The notes under the pieces: generated by a model
Seen by the model: the letters and a program-made list of their open reading frames with translations, nothing else
Told to the model about the DNA's origin: nothing
Databases searched by the model: none
Position numbers and translations under genes: made by a program
Shown: piece after piece, positions 11,310 through 22,897 of the stretch
How the letters are laid out: the number at the start of each line of letters is the position of its first letter
How positions within the stretch are numbered: the first letter of the stretch is position 1
Assembly: GCA_964006375.1 (NCBI GenBank)
Contig: OZ023269.1
Span: forward strand, 9,479,926-9,543,925
Direction: 5' to 3'
From: Tillus elongatus
Taxonomy: Eukaryota; Arthropoda; Insecta; Coleoptera; Cleridae
Length of the DNA: 64,000 bases

Positions 11310-11483
11310 TTTCGTTATAACTCAAGAGGTTGTCTGCTTTCAATCGCTATCTAACAAACTAAATAACGCAGCTTGTTCAAAATTTGACAGGAGTCAACTG
11401 ACAGATGCTTGTTGACAGGAGCAGTGTTGCCCCTCCTGTGAAGAGGCGGGAAATTCAAAAAGTCACGGACTTATTGACCCGCA

Positions 11484-11486
<3 letters not shown>

Positions 11487-11576
<90 letters not shown>
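11487..11576. repeat. (TA)n microsatellite
   Basis: About 45 TA units immediately next to the right end of the mariner element. Confidence 0.98.
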
Positions 11577-11578
<2 letters not shown>

Positions 11579-12530
11579 CATGTATGAGAAATGTTTTCAA
11601 CATTTAAAATCGCGATTTCTTGATTACTAATTTTTTTCTATGAAAATTCACTGAAAAGGAAAATGCAGAATTCGATTAAATTTGGTAGATACCTTCTTTT
11701 TGTAATTGGGTAAGTTCGTTAGCCAGGAAAATCATTTCCGGGAAAAATTTTTTTTTTTTTTGAAAATTTTAATTACAGTTATATCATTTGAATTTTGTAT
11801 ATATTACCAGCAAATGTTTGTCTAAAAATATTTGGTGAGTTTTCACATAAATTTCTTTCTAGTTTTCATAGAAATTATTTGTTGTCAATTTTTTAGGAAA
11901 TTTGCGTGATATTCATTCACATATTGTAAAAAACATTGTTTGAATTTTTGTCAAGAAAGATTGTTTAGCTATTTTCGTGTAAACAACGGTTTAGCAAATT
12001 TTCGTAAAAAGACTCTTATATAATTTTTATCTAACATTACTTTGTATAAAAATAATGGCGCATTTTCGTGAAAGAAACTATTTGCCAATTTGCACACAAA
12101 CAATTTTTTAAATTTTTTTTCAAAAAGCTTTTTGGGAATAAGTATATCCTCGCATATGTAGCATTTGTGGAAATGACTTAAATAAGTTCATTGACCAGGA
12201 AAATCTGACCAGTTTTATCGGGAAAATTGTAAGTTTTTTTCAGAAAATGTTATTTTTCAAGCCGTAAAGTTATTTTGGAGAAATATGGTGTGTGATTTTC
12301 TACTACAATGGTTATACGACCTCTTCCAAATTTTAAATATAGTATAGTGCTTTATTGATATTAATTATTCAAAAGAAGATTTGGGGTAAACATTTTTATG
12401 AAAATTCGCTACCATAAGGCACTTGCTGGGTCCAGACTTTCTTTAATATTTGGTTCACAAAACTGGTATATTTTTTGCAGTAAAATTTTTATAAAAATTT
12501 ACTAACAGCACACTTTTAAATTTAAGGTTG
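11577..12530 (+). repeat. Family A repeat DNA, no gene
   Basis: Contains GTTCGTTAGCCAGGAAAAT at about 11714, a diverged copy at about 12187, and CTACCATAAGGCACTTGCTGG at about 12409. It lies downstream of the last visible AP-2 alpha exon on that gene's strand, so it is presumably intronic. Confidence 0.65.
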
Positions 12531-14317
12531 TTTTAGATGTATTTTTGAATTTCCAAGCCACTATAAGTGCAGTTTACTTTTTAATTCAAACCCAGATTAT
12601 ACCTACCAACAATTTGTGTCAACAAAAAAATAATAATTATGTTTCATAATGTTAAGCCCCCATTGAAATGAAAACATTTTTCTAACAAAATAAATAAAGC
12701 TACTTTAAATAAAAGACAGGAGTCTTAGAATAATTTATTTACAACCATATCTCACAACAAAAAATTACTTTAAAATTGAAAGGATGTCTGCAAAAAATTC
12801 AAGGGCAGGGATGGCTTTGATATGCAAATGGTCAGCAGATTGTAAACATGTGTGTTAAAGTGCAGCTATTAAACTTTGCAACCATATAAATATATATTTC
12901 ATATAAATTAAAACAAGCATACTCTCAATTTAGGTGATGTTATTGTACGAAATGTATCTGATCAGTAACCGCCCACATGCAAGCTATTATCATCTGCTAA
13001 AATTCAGTTAGATTCCACTGCTCCCACAACACATTATTTCCAATATAAATGGAAGATAAATTTACTATAAAGATTTACAGCTGAATATTTAACACATTTT
13101 TATTAAATCATTTTATTTATTATATAAATAAACTGTAGCTGGTTTTATTTAAAGATTAATTGTCAATACAAACAATAAAAAACCCAGGTTGGACACTGTG
13201 ATTGTAAACTGAATGGAAAAGCAGAATCACCTCAAAAACCACAAAATAATAACTCTCTATTATTATTTTGTGGTTTTTGGGGTGATCTGCTATTTCTTTC
13301 AGTACAAACAATACCAAAAACATCAGAACACCATAGAGAGTAAAGCAGAAAGTGGCACAATGTAAATCAATCAGACTATGGCAACTAACTAGAAGGTGCA
13401 CATACAAATATTAAATTATTTAACAAACTGACTACTTAAAAATTATATTTCAATTTTCTACAATTTTTACTATAATTTTTGATACAATTATTCCCCTACT
13501 ATCAAAATCTCTAATTTCCCAAATCTGATCTATAATTAATTACAAAAATACACATTGCTATGAAAACACTTATAAAATATAATGAGACCTTTGTTCAATT
13601 TTGTGTTATTAAATTACAAACTAATAGTGAAGGTTGACACATATATTCTTGTTTTACATGAGATATGTAAGACAATGTTTCTGATTACTTTGTGCTTTCA
13701 TTAGGTAGCCATCATCTACATTGGTAGGTAGTTTCGATAAATAAAAAATATTTTTAAGAAATCATTGTAAACCCACTTAAGCCATTCAAAAATCTTCAAA
13801 TGTAAATTAGGAATGAGAGACAAAATAAAACTGTTAATTTCCCATTTTACAAACTACTTTCAAGTATTTATTGCTAGAAAAATTTAAAAATAAATACTAG
13901 GTAAAAGCATTTTAGAAAATGCTTTGTATTTACTGTAACTTTCAAAGATCCCTATGTTAAAGTTCCTGAGCTATTATGAAAAGACAATACTAATTTTTTA
14001 GGTGGGTGTTCTGTCATTTAAATGTTACTTGGCAGTAAAATAATTAACACAGTTTTATTTCACTGTAAGAAATACAACAGTAAGCAATTTCATTCTGTTA
14101 ATCACTTATTTATTACTTTATTATATGTCAATTAGAATGAGGGGAAAAGTGACAGCAAAAAAAAATCACCTTGTAATTTGAAACACTATTTTGTTAAGAA
14201 TAAGGATAATAATTGCACTGCTACCGGATATGTTTTAATTACTTGTAAATTAATAAATAACAAAATAAATATCTACAAAACACATATTAAAAATATGATA
14301 AAAGTGCTGGTACTTAC
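12531..14317 (-). other. Presumed AP-2 alpha intron, AT-rich
   Basis: No repeat family or conserved coding segment was recognised. It begins (minus strand) with the splice donor GTAAGTA at 14317. I looked for the next conserved AP-2 alpha exon (GYLFISVLV in other animals) and did not find it, so the intron probably runs past this stretch. A 70-bp hairpin lies at 13221-13290. Confidence 0.5.
13221..13290. repeat. 70-bp hairpin, near-perfect inverted repeat
   Basis: Arms of about 32 bp (ACCTCAAAAACCACAAAATA on the left against TATTTTGTGGTTTTTGGGGT on the right, plus outer bases) around a short loop (CTCTCTA). It could be a MITE remnant or a hairpin in the AP-2 alpha pre-mRNA. Confidence 0.75.
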
Positions 14318-14529
14318 TATTTGTTTCTCAGAGTATTTATTTGAAGATAGAAGATTTACAGCTTCCATATGCCCAAAATCGATATCATGTCCAAGCAAAA
14401 ATATAAACAATAATTTGCAAACATATTTCTTTTTCTGATAACCATCTAATGTTTTGTCTCCTTTAAATTTACTACGTATATTGGCCAATTCCTTGTTAAT
14501 TCTCTTGATTTCTGCTTCTTTACTTTTAC
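14318..14529 (-). CDS. AP-2alpha: AP-2 complex subunit alpha, coding exon 2
   Basis: The exon encodes residues 22-92 of the large alpha subunit of the AP-2 adaptor, which links clathrin to cargo and PtdIns(4,5)P2 at the plasma membrane during endocytosis. It reads [20 protein letters not shown], then [19 protein letters not shown], then [20 protein letters not shown], nearly identical to the family across animals. The KKKY at residues 54-57 lies in the known lipid-binding basic patch. The acceptor is CCTAG at 14534-14530 and the donor is GTAAGTA from 14317. The first codon (TGT) is split with exon 1, and the exon ends in phase 0. The next exon is not in the visible part of the window. Confidence 0.96.
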
Positions 14530-14589
14530 CTAGGATTGGGGGGAAAATATATTATTTATAACAATTTTTTAAAAGATTTAAGTGCTTAC

Positions 14590-14653
14590 AATTTCTTATG
14601 TCTGATATGAAGACGGCCAAGCCACGCATCCCATCTCCCCTAACTGCTGGCAT
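14590..14653 (-). CDS. AP-2alpha: AP-2 complex subunit alpha, coding exon 1 (N-terminus)
   Basis: Starts at ATG 14653-14651 and encodes [20 protein letters not shown] plus Asn and the first base of Cys22. This is the conserved N-terminus of AP-2 alpha, where [11 protein letters not shown] is nearly invariant. The donor GTAAGCACT follows at 14589-14581. Together with exon 2 it makes 92 codons in frame without a gap. The 60-bp intron is short, as often in insects. Upstream on the same strand a likely acceptor (TTTCTTTTAG, 14700-14691) leaves 37 bases of 5' leader in this exon. Confidence 0.96.
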
Positions 14654-14834
14654 ATTGGGAATCTTTCTTTAACTGGCAAATTATTGTGAACTAAAAGAAA
14701 ATATGTATTTAGTGACCCCAATTCATCCCTTATAGAAAAAGTCTTTAAAAGGTCACCAATGACCCTCCCCCAATCGTATAGTAACTTTTCATTGCCGAAT
14801 CACTGCTAGCTGTGGAGAATAAATATCTACTCAC

Positions 14835-14960
14835 GCCTCTATAGGAAGTTTAATTAATTCGTTCAATAGTAAAGAAGCTGAAATTTGATTATTTGACAAC
14901 AAAACACCCTATTTACACATCAACTTGTAGCCTAGACTAGATAGCTAAGAGCCGATAAGG
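14835..14960 (-). other. AP-2alpha: Candidate 5' untranslated exon of AP-2 alpha
   Basis: A consensus donor GTGAGT (minus strand, 14834-14829) lies 144 bases upstream of the acceptor at 14700-14691 that precedes the start codon. The true 5' end is unknown; 14960 is a guess. Inference from splice signals only. Confidence 0.4.
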
Positions 14961-17601
14961 TGGCGTTGTGGTAGCCGGTACATGTCTGAATAACGTCAAA
15001 TTTGACATGCCATTTGAAATGTCGATAAACTTAGGCAATTTTATATAATAATAAACTACTGAACTACTACCAAAGTAAAGGTCCTCCAACAAATAATAAA
15101 TTTAATAACCTTTAATCCGAGGCATAGAGAAATCTTCGCCTCTCTATGGCCTATTGTTATTAACAGTTGATAATAATAATAATCAACTGAACTGTAACAA
15201 GTTTAAAATCATGAGTCGTAGTCAAGCAATCCACATCACGCATAAAGAAACTAAAATCGATAATTTGTTAGGCATTTTCTTATAAATTAGATCGCTTATG
15301 CTTTAAATGTGTTTGATTTCAAATATTTGTAATATTCTGAAATTTTTAGCTACAATCAATTGCAGAATTTTAAGTAATCAAACTAACAATAAAATATAAT
15401 TCACGATTTTTACCTATTACTCCCTAATTAAAACATATTTCCGCTTAAATTGTGGTAGGTACGTCTTTTGATTTGATACCGCATAGGCACCTTTTTTCTT
15501 CCCTTTGCTGGAGCATGTTCACCATAAAAAAGTGGGTGCATTCAAGATATTTAAGTAGGACTATTACTATGGGAAATAACTATTTGGATTATCAGTAGTA
15601 TATGGCCATAATCAGCATACGATGATTACGACTGCTTCGTAAATATGTTAAAATATTAATATTATACATTTAAATGTATTATTTACATGCCTAATAACTT
15701 AGCAAAAAAAATTTGTGAATCTTGAAATACGTCAGTTTTCAGTTTTAAGCATAAAATGTTTTATTTTTAACATTAATTTGTTTTGAAAATATGACGTCAT
15801 CAGATTATGACGTGTATAGTTATCGGTGTTGACAATCCTCACATGATAACTCTATTTTGTATGTTTAATACATCGAAAGGCACTTTAAAATCGTTTGATT
15901 CTTAAGCCTGTTACTGTTACAATTTCGCTACCGTGGTATGTGGTATTGTCAAATTATTGTCATTGTTTGAAAATGCCTAGAAGGCAAAAGATAGATACTT
16001 GTATTGAAGGACAAGACAAAGTAATAAAATTAAAATGAAACTTGATTGATTCAGACTTAATCAAATCAGTAGCAGTAGCGTTTTATTTGTTAAGTTGACC
16101 TGTTTATAAAGGATGTTACGGATATTATGTCTGTAATTTATTTAATAGTGTCTTTTTGTGCAATTCTGTACTTATTATATCAAAGAACTCAGAATTAAGA
16201 AGATAATAATGAATAAGTAAATATTTCCAAGAAATATTTATAATCTGACGACACGTAGGATGAAATCTGTTGTTTTTTATTCTTGAATTCTTAAAAATAA
16301 CTTTATTATAGACTATTAATCTCGTATTAAGACGTAATATCAATTGCTTTAAGCGTATTATCGTTTTCCTATTTTTTTATTTTTGGGAGAATTTACAAAT
16401 CTAACCAATGGGAAAAATCAACTTACTCCCTGGGCAGTTTTCATAAATTCCTATCTATACAAAAATTTGAGGATTCTCTACCTCTACCATTTGGGGTTTT
16501 TGATTTTACTCCTATACCATACAGCGGAAATACCTAGAATTGTACTTCTGTTTTAAGAAGATGCAATGCAAAACGTTGTCTGTCAAAAATACTGTGCCAG
16601 AAGTGCCAAAAATGTTAAAGGTAATTACTCAAATGAAAATCAAATTGTTAGTCAGAACAGCGCCCGGTGTCATGTTTTAAATATAAAATTAAGATTAACC
16701 AAGAGAAAATAAATTTCTGTTGGATTATAATTAAATATTCATCGTTGAAGATGTTGAAGCCCCTGGTCTTGCAAACAAGCTTAAAATATGATTATAGGTA
16801 TTAAAATTTACAACATATATTTTACACTGTTGTGGAAAAAGATACACATCTAGAAATTACGATAATAACAATTATTGTGTATTAACAACAAAGTAAGATG
16901 CTCGAATTAAATATTGAATCAAATTAACTAAAATAAAAAATGTCACTAAGTAAAATATATTTACCGCAATTATGTATATTTCAATAATATATTATAAGTA
17001 ATTAAAAGCTTTTACAAATTTTATTGAAAACATTTCGTGATAATATACTGCATATTAGGAGCCAACCGGATTAATTTTTTTTCAGAAACATGCCTAAAAC
17101 CACTCCAGGATGCATAAACAAGAAGAAAATGTTATGGCAACACCTCCCCCCCTCTCTCTAAAGTAAAGGGAAGCTTAGGAACAGAGGTGTCGGGGGGAAG
17201 GAAATAAATAAGGAATATCGACAGTAAGCAGCCTTTTTTACATTTTGCATCTATTTAGTATCTAGTATAACACAATTTTGTCATTTGGGGTAATAGAACA
17301 ACAATGACGTCATATATCATACGCACGCATAACTCCGATTTGTTACGTAATTCTCTTTATGATGGACCCTCTTCTTTAATTTCTGTCTATCTCGTACAAC
17401 AGTTTGTGGCTAATGGACTTTGCTTCCGAGGCCATCCCTAGACTAACACAACAATTACATTTTGCATCAACATTTTTTCTTAATAAGTACTGTTCTTTCT
17501 CCTCCAGCACGCATATTTGGTCCAGATGCCCCAGCTTCTTTAGGAGTTGAAAGAACAACTTTCTTCTAGTCGTTTATGCACGAAACATCCTACCAATCAG
17601 G
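14961..17601. other. Unannotated DNA upstream of AP-2 alpha
   Basis: No transposon family or conserved exon was recognised. Small signals are a perfect 8-bp-arm palindrome at 15164-15189 (CAGTTGAT...ATCAACTG), and the CRE-like octamer TGACGTCA at 15792-15799 and 17305-17312. It is AT-rich with few repeats and may be regulatory or intergenic. Confidence 0.4.
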
Positions 17602-17682
17602 CCTAAACGACCTGACCTGATCTAATCTGGCATGACCTGACCTAACATGACCTGATCTGACTTAAACTAACCTGACCTTACC
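17602..17682. repeat. Degenerate telomere-like pentamer array (CCTGA/CCTAA)
   Basis: From 17611 to 17680 the sequence divides into fourteen consecutive 5-mers without a slip. Five are exactly CCTGA and one is CCTAA; the rest (such as CATGA, TCTGA, CTTAA) are mostly one or two changes away. The complement TCAGG is the telomere unit of many beetles, and TTAGG is the common arthropod unit. Confidence 0.8.
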
Positions 17683-17844
17683 ACAAAACGTTGGAGACGA
17701 CAAGAAAGAAAAAGAAACATGTATTTAACAACAAAAATTAAAAAATGTTAGTTTAAACTTACCGTATGTGACCAGCGACGAATTTTCACAACACAAAAAT
17801 AGTAGAGTGCATATAAGTTAGTAAACTTCATCTATCAGCAGTCG

Positions 17845-18765
17845 GAATCTACTGAGCCACGGCTGGCCCCCGCCGCGGGGTTTTACTTTCTCCCATCTGC
17901 TGTACAATATATTTATCGCAGATATATCGACACCGCCCCTAAACGTGACATACGCACTGTACGCAGACGATACTACCATCCTCAGCAGCGCCACTCAGCC
18001 GAGGATTATAACCGAATGTCTACAGACCGCCGTAGACGAGCTGCAAGACTGATATAGGAAATCTTCTCAGCCATAAACCCCGATAAACGTTCAGCAGTCA
18101 TATTTTCCAGGAGGAGACACACACCTCAGGAGCACGTATCATTAGTCAACTGTCTAATTCCCTGGCAAGACTCCGCCAAATACCTCGGGGTTTTTCTCTA
18201 CAAACGCTTAACATGGCGCGCCCATGTCCAACATACCCGACGAAAAGCTTCGATGTTCATTTCGGAGGTATTTCCACTTTTTAACAAAAATTCCAAATTG
18301 TCAATGAACACTAAACTGCTCATGTACAGTCATAATCCGGCCAGCCTTGGCCGAGTCACACATCAAGGATACAATTCTGAGAATGGTTACCGGAGCGCCA
18401 TGATTTGTCCACAAACAGTCAGATTAACTCTGCTCTAAAAATGCGTTCGATACTTATGCATCACCACTCACTTCGCAAAAGCCGCTTCTCACCCAAATGT
18501 TCTTCTCCGTAGTGACCGACTACGATGAGTAACTTGCAGTTATGCACAAGCGTCCAAAGCTTATCCTTATCCGATAAGGCCCCCGCGGCGAAACAGAATG
18601 GAAACAGTTAAATCCCAATGTGAAATCTTTCCGAGGGAGGTATGGACTAAGGTCTCTCTACTCCAGGGAGTAGAGTTTAGGAGGTAGGAGTCGCACACTA
18701 CCTCGATATCCTCCAACAGTATAGGTGTGTATGCCGCATTCTTCACTCCTGTATCCAAAAAAAAA
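17845..18765 (+). mobile_element. Jockey-like LINE, 5'-truncated, 13-bp target duplication
   Basis: Flanked by CTATCAGCAGTCG at 17832-17844 and 18766-18778, with a short A run before the right copy. It corresponds to the 3' part of the element at 30.2-32.1 kb, from the PQGS region of the reverse transcriptase to the 3' end. Its coding part has frameshifts and stops but keeps TYALYADDTTIL at 17970-18005. The 3' untranslated region ends CTCCTGTATCCAAAA. Confidence 0.88.
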
Positions 18766-18829
18766 CTATCAGCAGTCGATTTATCAAAAACTAGTTGGCC
18801 CCTAATCTGCAATATCAGCCATTTTGAAT

Positions 18830-18990
18830 TGTTTAACCACTACGCTGTGTGCCCTAAAACCACTATCAACTCTATGTATTTTATAATTTGGGAGAAAACC
18901 ACATTCTTAGGTTACAAACGCTTAACACAAAAATTGTAATCGTATCTCTAATTTACAGAGACAAATTATTAAATAAATACGTAAAAAGTC
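18830..18990 (+). repeat. Repeat C copy
   Basis: The segment CTTAGGTTACAAACGCTTAACAC...TTATTAAATAAATAC is repeated at 22.4-22.9 kb, where it is flanked by 17-bp direct repeats. No coding capacity. Confidence 0.7.
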
Positions 18991-20261
18991 TGAACGAAAC
19001 AAGTGCGTTATAGAAGTGAATTTTCATAAAAATGTTTTTAATATCACATGCGTCTCTCTAATTTTTATTTTATTTTATTTATTTCAACAACACACCACGA
19101 GGGCTTACAGCCTAAATACTATCGTACCGTGGGTGTCGACAAGGAGGCATCAATCAGGTTACCGGTATAGCCTATATAGTAAAAACAATGTACCATATTT
19201 TATCAAAACTACTTATTGTTTAAAAATGTACAAAATTTTCCGAAAATAAACTTAAACTCTTGGTTTCCTAGCGAACCAACCTTAGGTTAATAGCAAACTG
19301 AGTTACTGAAATTTGAAGGATTTAATAAAAAATTTGCTACCAAAACACGCTTACTGCGTCTCGATTTTTTTTCTTACAAACATGCATCATATTTCGATAA
19401 AAAATGTCAAAATGCAATAATATAAGGGTGTTCGAAAAAACAATTCTAGGGATCACCAAAGACTTATGGACCACGCTGGGATTGTCAAATTATTTTTATA
19501 AGATGTAGCTTAAGATTATAATTAACGTATACAATTTTTTCTCGTATCTTGTATAATAACAATTATATTGAGCCTTACCGTATAAATGCGTCACCCTGTA
19601 TATATGTAAACAGATAAAAACTGAAAGTAAATGCGGATCTGGATTCTAGGGGGCCTAATCTGCACTCATCTGAAGAAATCTTTTTAAAATTCAAAAGTCG
19701 CAGCCTCCTCATTTACGAATTTTTTCTACGAAAATTAGCTAAAAATTATAGACCGTTAAACCATAAACATAACTAAACCTACAGCCAAAGCATCAAATTA
19801 ACTAAATCTACAGCCAAAGCATCAGAGAAATGGTCTATTTGAAATGAATTTTCTGGAAATATTTGAGTCAAATGAAGGACATTGACGGTTGAAACTGAAA
19901 GTTAAGGGTTTGCAGAACACTCTTCGTGCGACCTTTTCTTTACATAATCCGTATTTGTTTCAGGTTCTAAATTTTGCGAGTTTCGACGTTTCAAATCGCG
20001 ACTGTAACGTTCTGAGGAAAACTCAAAATTTCATTCTTTTTAAGTGCCTAAACTTTTTTCTCTTTGAACTTACAGACATAAATTTTGGTACATGATTCCG
20101 TCTTTATAATGTAAACACGTGTACCAAATTTGGTTGCCCTTACTTAATTACTTCCTGAGATATAAATTTTTCCGAAAGAAAACACAAATTTTTCCGAGAA
20201 AACCTGGGCCAATACTGACAAAGTTCCTTGTTTCGTCCTAGATGTCAGTAGCTTGTATATA
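18991..20261. repeat. Family A repeat DNA with inserted LINE tail
   Basis: Has a reverse block at about 18995 (GAACGAAACAAGTGCGTTAT) and a forward block at about 19339. The CTGAAAGTAAATGCGGATCTGG block near 19622 is a diverged form of the segment that flanks TA tracts elsewhere. A LINE tail interrupts it at 19062-19147. No gene was seen. Confidence 0.6.
19062..19147 (-). mobile_element. CR1/L2-like LINE, 3' tail only (copy f)
   Basis: The reverse complement carries the last coding codons and 3' tail of the common LINE family (CGACACCCACGGTACGATAG, then GGCTGTAAGCCCTCGTGGTG) and an AAATAAAATAAAAT end. At about 85 bp it is an extreme 5' truncation. Confidence 0.9.
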
Positions 20262-22140
20262 CAGGATGGCGTATTGAAAACGAAACAGACCGATTTGCGT
20301 CCAGAGAAATTTTTTTTTCAAGAAACGCTGAAACACGTCAATTTTAATATTGAGGGGGACATGTTTTGACATAAAACTCAACTTTGTCACATCAACCCCT
20401 TAAGTGTGGTGATAACAACCCTTATATTTTAAATAAGGAACATGGGTCGAGTGTTACATCATTTGAAAACTCTTTCTTTTCTGAATTCAGCACACTAATT
20501 TTTTTGGAACTTTTATCATCTCGTTTAATAATTATTCACAGTTGGAGTTGCAAGAACGTATTTCATTCATTGTGATAAGAAATGCACTAATTAGTCAATT
20601 TTTCTTTTAAAAAAATGAAAAACAAAACCAAACATTCAAAAATGTTTATTCAGTTAAGTAAATGTTTAAATTGTTGACCACCAGCTTCCATACAAAAGTA
20701 CAAATTTTATTCAAAACGAGCTCTGAAATTTTGGAGCATTTGTGGAGTTATTAGACAGCATTCTTCAACAATGCGTCGTCGCAATTCTTCCAGAGACTCC
20801 GGTTCTGTTGCGTAAATTCTAATCTTTAAATTGCCCCATAGAAAGAAGTCTAAAGCAGTGAAATCCGGTGCCCTAAGGGGCCACTCAATAGCACCTCTAC
20901 GCCCAATCCATTGTCCTGGAAACTCTCTGTTCAAAAACTCCCTAACACGTTGTTAAAAATGCGGAGGAGCTCCATCTTGTTGAAACACTAATTGATTTTC
21001 TTGATAGTGATCATAATTTTCAACAATGTCAATTAGTAAAGGGGAAACGATATCTTCTAGTAACTCCAAATAGGTTTCGCCACTCAAATTGCCATCAAGA
21101 AAAATTGGTCCGATTAAACGGTCTCGAAAAATGCCAGTCCAGACATTCAATTTCTCTGGAGTTTGAGTGTGGACTTCGTGAAAATTTCTTGGATTATTAT
21201 CTGCCCAATAACGACAATTATGACCATTGACTGTAGAGTTTAATCTGAAAAACAGATATTGAACAGAAAGTTCCCGTTATCAGCTATTCGTGCAGTCATA
21301 ACCTCACAAAACTCCAGCCGCCAATCAAAATCATCTTCATTCTATGCTATGCTACAATATTCGCTGAATAGTTCTTCTTTTGATGTGTGAAACAGTGGCT
21401 AATTTTCTCGTGCTTAAAGTTGGGTCTGCAGCAATTTGTCCTAAAACTTCAATCTCAGTAGTCTCATTTCTAACCAGAAATTCACGTTCAGGATCCCGTT
21501 TTTTTGTTGGCTACTGAACCACTTTGTCGAAACTTTGCAACTAACTCCAAAATGTATTTTCTGTTAACATGTCTGTTCGGATGTCGTTCATTAAACAAAT
21601 TTGCGGTACGGTTGGTACAGACATCGTTTTTGAAAAAAAGTAATTATTTCAACTCTTTCTTCTACAGAATACACCATTCTGAAATTCATTTTCGGTAGTA
21701 CTATCAAGTATCAAACCGACCGATAACCTGAAATAATTAACCGCATTTCTCTCATTCCGATAAGAAATGTTCTGATAATCAATTTTTTGTTTACAAATCA
21801 ACAAAACATTGACTATCAGCACATTTTTTATCGGAATGAGTAAAATGCGTTTTTGCATCTTCAACTGTGAATAATTTTTAAACGAGTGGATAAAACTTCC
21901 AAAAAAATTAGTGTGCCGAATTCAGAAAAGAAAGAGCTTTCAAATGATGTAACACTTACCACATGTTCCTTATTTAAAATATAAGGGTTGTTATCACCAC
22001 CCTTAAAGGGTTGATGTGACAAAGTTGAGTTTTATGTCAAAACATGTCTCCCTCAATATTAAAATTGACGTATTTCAGCGTTCCTTGAAAAAAAAATCTC
22101 TCTCGACGCAAATCGGTATGTTTCGTTTTCAATGCGCCGT

Positions 22141-22144
<4 letters not shown>
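20262..22144 (-). mobile_element. DD41D (rosa-like) transposon with ~290-bp inverted repeats
   Basis: Starts CAGGATGGCGTATTGAAAACG after TA at 20260-20261. The right end mirrors it (CGTTTTCAATGCGCCGTCCT, about 22123-22142) and runs into a (TA)n tract. Inverted repeats extend to about 20552 and from about 21848. A minus-strand transposase remnant lies between them. The length of about 1.88 kb is consistent with a complete element. Confidence 0.88.
20707..21260 (-). pseudogene. DD41D transposase, core and C-terminus
   Basis: Reading down from 21260: the FSD of the first catalytic site is followed at once by a frameshift. Then come NGHNCRYW and LNVWTGIFRDRLIGPIFLDG, the second Asp in FQQDGAPPHF, a TAA stop next to it, and WIGRRGAIEWPLRAPDFTAL followed by DFFLWG with the third Asp. 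Counting through the stop, 41 residues separate the second and third Asp. Weaker N-terminal sequence lies at 21260-21650. Inactive. Confidence 0.85.

Positions 22145-22234
<90 letters not shown>
22143..22234. repeat. (TA)n microsatellite
   Basis: About 46 TA units. The left side is the end of a DD41D transposon and the right side is a family A block (GATATGTGTTCTAGGGTGCC, about 22260). Confidence 0.98.
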
Positions 22235-22237
<3 letters not shown>

Positions 22238-22385
22238 ATATTAAAATTGAAACCGCCCCGGATATGTGTTCTAGGGTGCCTAATTAGCGCTCATTTCAAA
22301 AACTTTTTTTTTCAAAATTCAAGAGTCGGGATCTCATCATTATAAGTGATTTTTTTTATTCACTAAAGTGAGGAAAAGACCCATT

Positions 22386-22880
22386 AACCATGTACCCTAA
22401 AATTACTATGTATAATATAATTTTAGAGATAACCAGCTTCTTAGGTTACAAATGCTTAACGACCGTGGTCCGTCTTGTGTGTCTAGAAGTGGCCATGACA
22501 GACCCCTTGGTCCAAGTGTCCCTGTTTATAATCCCTAGTAAATAGATTTAAAAAAAGTGTAAACAGCTCAAAAAAGAATATCCGTCATATTTAAAACAAA
22601 CAAAAACACAGAAGTATTGTATGAAAATATATAAAAAGTATCACAAAATGTAAACTAATATCTCTGTTATATATGCATGTATGTATGTGTATATATGTAT
22701 ATATCAAAAAAAAAGTAGCATAGAGATGGGATCCAAACCAAGAAGCCGGAAAAAATGTGCGAATGGTCTGACGACCACAACCATGAAAGAAGACAACACA
22801 CACACACACAATGCTTAACGCAAAAATTGTAATCGTATCTTTAATTTACAGAGACAAATTATTAAATAAATACCTAAAAA
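22386..22880 (+). mobile_element. Repeat C insertion flanked by 17-bp direct repeats
   Basis: TGAGGAAAAGACCCATT occurs at 22369-22385 and 22881-22897. Without the nested element at 22462-22809, about 150 bp of repeat C remain, ending TTAAATAAATACCTAAAAA. The long target duplication and A-rich end suggest retroposition. Confidence 0.75.
22462..22809 (+). mobile_element. 348-bp SINE-like insertion with CA tail, 11-bp target duplication
   Basis: AATGCTTAACG flanks it at 22451-22461 and 22810-22820. It ends in a CA repeat (CACACACACA), like SINE-1. On the minus strand a GGTTTGGATCCC box (about 22730-22741) resembles a polymerase III B box, but the orientation conflicts with the tail, so the family is unclear. 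It lies inside repeat C, so it is the younger insertion. Confidence 0.75.
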
Positions 22881-22897
22881 TGAGGAAAAGACCCATT

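Larger units (their letters stand above)
9789..11486 (-). mobile_element. mariner transposon (DD34D) with a 411-bp insertion
   Basis: The terminal inverted repeats of about 35 bp share GCGGGTCAATAAGTC at 9793 and, reversed, at the right end near 11483. Without the 411-bp insertion and its duplicated 13 bp, the element is about 1.27 kb, the usual mariner length. It abuts a (TA)n tract on the right, fitting TA target preference. Confidence 0.9.

Noticed and set aside
12531..14280. Third coding exon of AP-2 alpha
   Set aside because: I looked on the minus strand for the conserved GYLFISVLV segment and did not find it; the exon is probably left of the window or hidden by a longer intron.
15792..17312. 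CRE sites (TGACGTCA at 15792 and 17305) as regulators of AP-2 alpha
   Set aside because: The octamer also occurs in unrelated mobile DNA at about 10760 and near 41495, so two sites are weak evidence.
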